DNA of 64,000 nucleotides from Pipra filicauda (lineage: Eukaryota; Chordata; Aves; Passeriformes; Pipridae), in the NCBI RefSeq assembly GCF_003945595.2, contig NW_024103718.1:682001-746000 (forward strand), in the 5' to 3' direction. Below, in pieces: positions 60,006 through 64,000 of the stretch. How positions within the stretch are numbered: the first letter of the stretch is position 1; each line of letters opens with the position of its first letter. Both the position numbers and the translations under genes were made by a program. Below the pieces are notes generated by a model. It was given only the letters and a program-made list of their open reading frames with translations, had not been told where the DNA came from and did not search any database.

Positions 60006-60078
60006 AGATAATATAAATATAAACTATATTTAATATAATGTAAATATATTATATTATATAATATATAATAAATATAAA
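60006..60078. repeat. AT-rich palindromic tract
   Basis: More than 70 bases of almost pure A/T built from taatata, atattata and ataaatataaa units, with several overlapping inverted repeats around tatattatattatataatata. Confidence 0.75.
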
Positions 60079-61334
60079 CCAATCACGCGGTTTGGAAGCA
60101 TTATTGTGTAATCAAACATGTCTTAGGAATAAAAAATACAGAAAACATTCAGTAGCTAGCATGTGAGGATATATAAAATATTCTAACAACCACAGGAAGG
60201 GTTTGGAAAGATTTTCTCTCTCCTGTCCTTGTGGAAGTACATTGTATATACTAGAGGTGACCAAGACTAAATTACAGTAGCTTTGGAAACACAACTTTTT
60301 TCACTTTATTTTGTTTGACTCTTTGAATTTAATCTCAGATATAACAAAAAAACCTATCAAACTGCTTATAATGTATGGATTTATCGAGATAATTGGATTA
60401 CATATAGATTACATTCCAACCATACAGTGTGTCTTTCATGCAACTAAAGAAGATCTGCTCAAAGGAAATTCATGTAATATACCACTTATTGACAGAAAAA
60501 AGATATATTGCTCGGAGAAATCATCAGGGAAAAGCTATTACTGCATAGCTGAAAAAAGATAAGTCATAATCATGAGGGAATAATGAATGATAAAATTGTC
60601 TCGGAAGAAGACAGTGTTCCTTTTAGGGAAGACTGTTGTGAGAATAAAGGAAAAAAGGACTTATCATCAAACAACAACAATAAACTTTTCAGCCTTTGGG
60701 AGGAAGGCAGAGTCTGTTGGTTTCTCAGACAGAATGAAAACTCAGACTGCAGTTAGCTCACTTCAGTATTTCTATTTGTCAGAGTTAACATCATAAAATG
60801 ACTGAGGAGGTGGAGAGACAGGAGGTCAGGCAGTGTGGGCATCAAGAGAGATGGAAAGATAAAAGAACTTGCAGCAGTCAAAGAGGCAATGCTTGTCTGA
60901 TGAGGATACCATGTCCTTTCAAATAAAAAAAGAATAGCAAGATTTTAAGATGCCGTTTTCAAAAGGCACTTGCCTCCTTCATAATAATAATTTATAAGGC
61001 AGTAAACTTAAAAAGGGTGATTTCTAAAATGTCACAAATAGATGAAGCCTTGACCGCAAAAATAAGATTTCACCCTTGTTGCCTGACACAGAATTCTGCA
61101 CAATACCAGGAAAATCACCTAAAATTAAACTTCTCACAGGTGGTTGCTAATTAGACGGTTTTCATTTTCTAATCTTGACTTGGGAGCCTGGGATCTGGTT
61201 TGCTGAAAATTTACAGCTGTGGCTCATTAAAGACTAAAGTTATTTAAGGACAAGTACAGCCAACTTTGGCGACTCTCCATTGCCTGGAACAGAGCCACCT
61301 GAGACAGACAGACTGACTGACCAATTCAACCTCT

Positions 61335-61410
61335 AAGAGGAATGTTTAATCCTCATTATAAGCTGAGAAACTGAACCTCAAAGACAAAAGTAAAACTTGG
61401 CTAAGCAATT
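61335..61410 (-). mobile_element. MIR-like SINE relic, reverse
   Basis: On the minus strand, gcttagccaagttttacttt, then gaggttcagtttctcagctt ataatgaggattaaa, follows the MIR core (...caagtcacttaac..., ...cctcagtttcctcatctgta..., aaatgaggattaaa from memory). Short and diverged. Confidence 0.55.
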
Positions 61411-63104
61411 TTCATGCTTTTGTGCTCTATTACATCCCAGCTAATAAACTAGCTCCGGAAAGGTCAGCCCTGACCTACATGAAGAAGGCACATGCCAACT
61501 CCACTCTGACCTTCTGCACTGCACTCTTCAAAAATTAAACACAGAAGAGATAGGGGCAAGTGTTTCTGGGGGTGTAATGATGAATGTTACAGACAAGAAG
61601 AGGAAATCAGTGTTTTCAGAGTAGGAATGAGCAGTATGCCAAGACTAAGGTAAAAATCCACATGTCAAGCAACAAAAAAAAAAAAGTATATTGTTCTTTG
61701 TGTAAGCACCATTCATCAGAATAAATGGGGGAACATTTCCAGGGAAAAAAAGTGGTGTCAATGTGGTGTCAATTTCTAATTTTTAAACAGCTAAAAAGAT
61801 ATAAACTTGATGAAACTGAAAGGAAAAGGAGTTTGGGGTACATGGTCAACCTCAAGTCTAAAATTCCCTTGATTCTCCACATTGGAATTTTTGAACATTA
61901 ACCCCACCTAGGCAGATTTTAAATATTATTTTATACACTGGATATTTGTAGCTTTTAACCTTTTCCTGTAATTCAGACCTTCAACAACCTAAAATTTAGG
62001 GGGTTTCTGTATACTTTTTTTTTTTTTTAATAATGCCATATTCAGAGAGCAACCCAACACATGCAGAGAAAGCAGCCAAAACTTAATGGAAAGCCTTAAA
62101 GTTATAAATTTAAATTTCCATATTGCAAACATTATTATGTCCCATTTCATCTTTTTCTGCTGATTTCAAGGAAAAGCTGTATTCACTGACACAAGCAATT
62201 ATATGATCCCTGATCTTTCTTGTGTTGTCTATGTCACTTCTTGTTTTTCCAAATAACATTCTGTAAATTGCAGAATTACATACCTTCTTATTACCACAAA
62301 CGAATTTTTGACAAAGAACTTTTTCTCATGTCTATGGGAAATGGTAAAAAAAATCTGTTCTATAAAGATTTTTTCTTATAAAAAGAGTTAGAATAAAAGA
62401 ATAAATGTGCAGTCGAGGTGAAGATCAGCTCCACATTTTACTATATTATTGATTAAATAAGTAAGAAAATATCTCAAAATTATTTTTTTTCATTTAACAA
62501 AGTACCATAAAATATCTAGCATATTCTCAAATAATTTTGCACTCTTTTTTTGAATCTGCCGCTTTTAATGCTCTCATTTTATATTTGATAGTTTTTAGGT
62601 CTTAGTTTAGAAAAATCTTTAATACAGAGTTTTGCGATCATGAGACCTACTGAGCTCAGTAGCAGACTAAGTGGTGTTTTGCTTTCTTACCATGCTTACT
62701 TTGTTTATTTTATGTTCTGACAAATTCAATACAGGAATAAAAGGATCCCATTTTGACTAAAACAAAGACCACAACTCCAGAGCTAATGTTTCACTATCCA
62801 AAGAAACAGGAACAAAACAAAGAAATAGATGTAAAAGACTCTCACAATGTAACGGTGCTCAAGGACACAGTTAAGTCTTCAATTCAACAGGACATGTAAG
62901 CATATTATCTGTGATTTTATCAGTCATCCCAGTGACAAGAGGCTCTATTGTACTTCAAGGTGGTTAAGTATATATTGAATCAAAATGTGATGTATACTCG
63001 ATTACCAGTGTAAAATATATATCATAAGTATTTTGCAGAAGCTGGACAAAAAGGGTCTTTAAATCTGAGCATCAGATCCCAGCAAACTATTAATCCAGAA
63101 AGGG

Positions 63105-63262
63105 CCTGAGATACTGGAACAGGTTGACCAGAGAGGCTGTAGATGGCCCATCCCTGGAAACACTCAAGGTCAGGTTGGCTCTGAGCAACGTGATCTAGTT
63201 GAAGATGTCCCTGCTCATTGCAGGGGGGCCCTTCCAACCCAAACTATTCTGTGATTCTATAA
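63105..63262 (+). mobile_element. CR1 3' end fragment
   Basis: tactggaacaggttgaccag agaggctgtagatggcccat ccctgg is the CR1 C-terminal coding end, followed by the 3' tail gcccttccaacccaaactat tctgtgattctat. It is a 5'-truncated insertion of about 160 bp, antisense to NALCN, 412 bp from the S5 exon. Confidence 0.85.
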
Positions 63263-63672
63263 TTCCAGGGGTGGTTCTGCCCCATACTTTAGGTCTGGTC
63301 CCATATCAAGACATTCTAGGAAAAGACAGAAGAGCGCAAAACCTGATGAATCGTCAGTGACCCAGAGCAGCCACAAATGGCAATGCTCCTCTTAAAGTAT
63401 CCTCTGCTCTCCTGCTCTCTCACCTCCCTGTCCCACACCACATACAGTCACTCACTCTCAAACTCAGACTGCAGCCAAATGACACAATTTGTAACCTCTC
63501 TGTCACAGTTAAAATTTGTATTTTTCGTAATTCCTAACATTTTTGTTTCCCCAATTTACCTTAATGTATTTTGGTGGATTGCTTTTAATCCATTAAGTTC
63601 ATTTTACATCCGCTGATGCTACTACAATTATACATATATAAGGAAAGAACAGGCCCTGCACAGGTTAACTCA

Positions 63673-64000
<328 letters not shown>

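Overview
This is vertebrate intron-rich DNA. The repeats point to a bird: many CR1 LINE copies with the typical tail, ERVL-type LTRs of the family common in neognath birds, and old MIR-like SINE relics. There are no prokaryotic features.

The only gene I can support is NALCN, the sodium leak channel, on the minus strand. The window lies entirely inside it. Five consecutive coding exons, all with AG acceptors and GT donors and unbroken frame, encode 205 whole codons plus two codons split across junctions, corresponding to about human residues 173-378. In transcription order they are 63802-63674 (S5 of domain I), 49101-48947 (extracellular loop), 19008-18866 (pore loop with the domain I selectivity glutamate, start of S6), 18747-18643 (rest of S6 and first part of the I-II linker) and 16005-15919 (I-II linker). 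Exons upstream (S1-S4 of domain I) and downstream (domain II onward) are outside the window.

The introns between them are 14,572, 29,938, 118 and 2,637 nt, and they hold almost all of the window. Region by region: 1-15918 is part of the intron 3' of the linker exon, with an ERVL solo LTR (2757-3345) next to a CR1 copy (3512-4521), two reverse CR1 remnants, a degenerate minisatellite (about 12.8-13.6 kb) and a TG microsatellite. 15919-19008 holds three exons. 19009-48946 is the 30-kb intron, with the best preserved CR1 (about 19.6-20.6 kb), a CpG cluster with a CTCF-like motif (24.33-24.48 kb), an internally deleted ERVL LTR (26.8 kb), an ancient CR1/L3 relic (45.2-46.3 kb) and a MIR relic (47.2 kb). 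49102-63673 holds ancient CR1/L3 relics, a probable LTR with promoter-like boxes antisense to NALCN (56.7-57.0 kb), a reverse MIR relic and a CR1 tail.

I found no undescribed multi-gene system. The points most worth a look are a lost N-glycosylation site in NALCN, a weak splice donor on one exon, the CpG/CTCF-like island in the large intron, the antisense LTR promoter candidate and the minisatellite. Family comparisons are from memory of the human protein and of repeat consensus sequences; no search was run.
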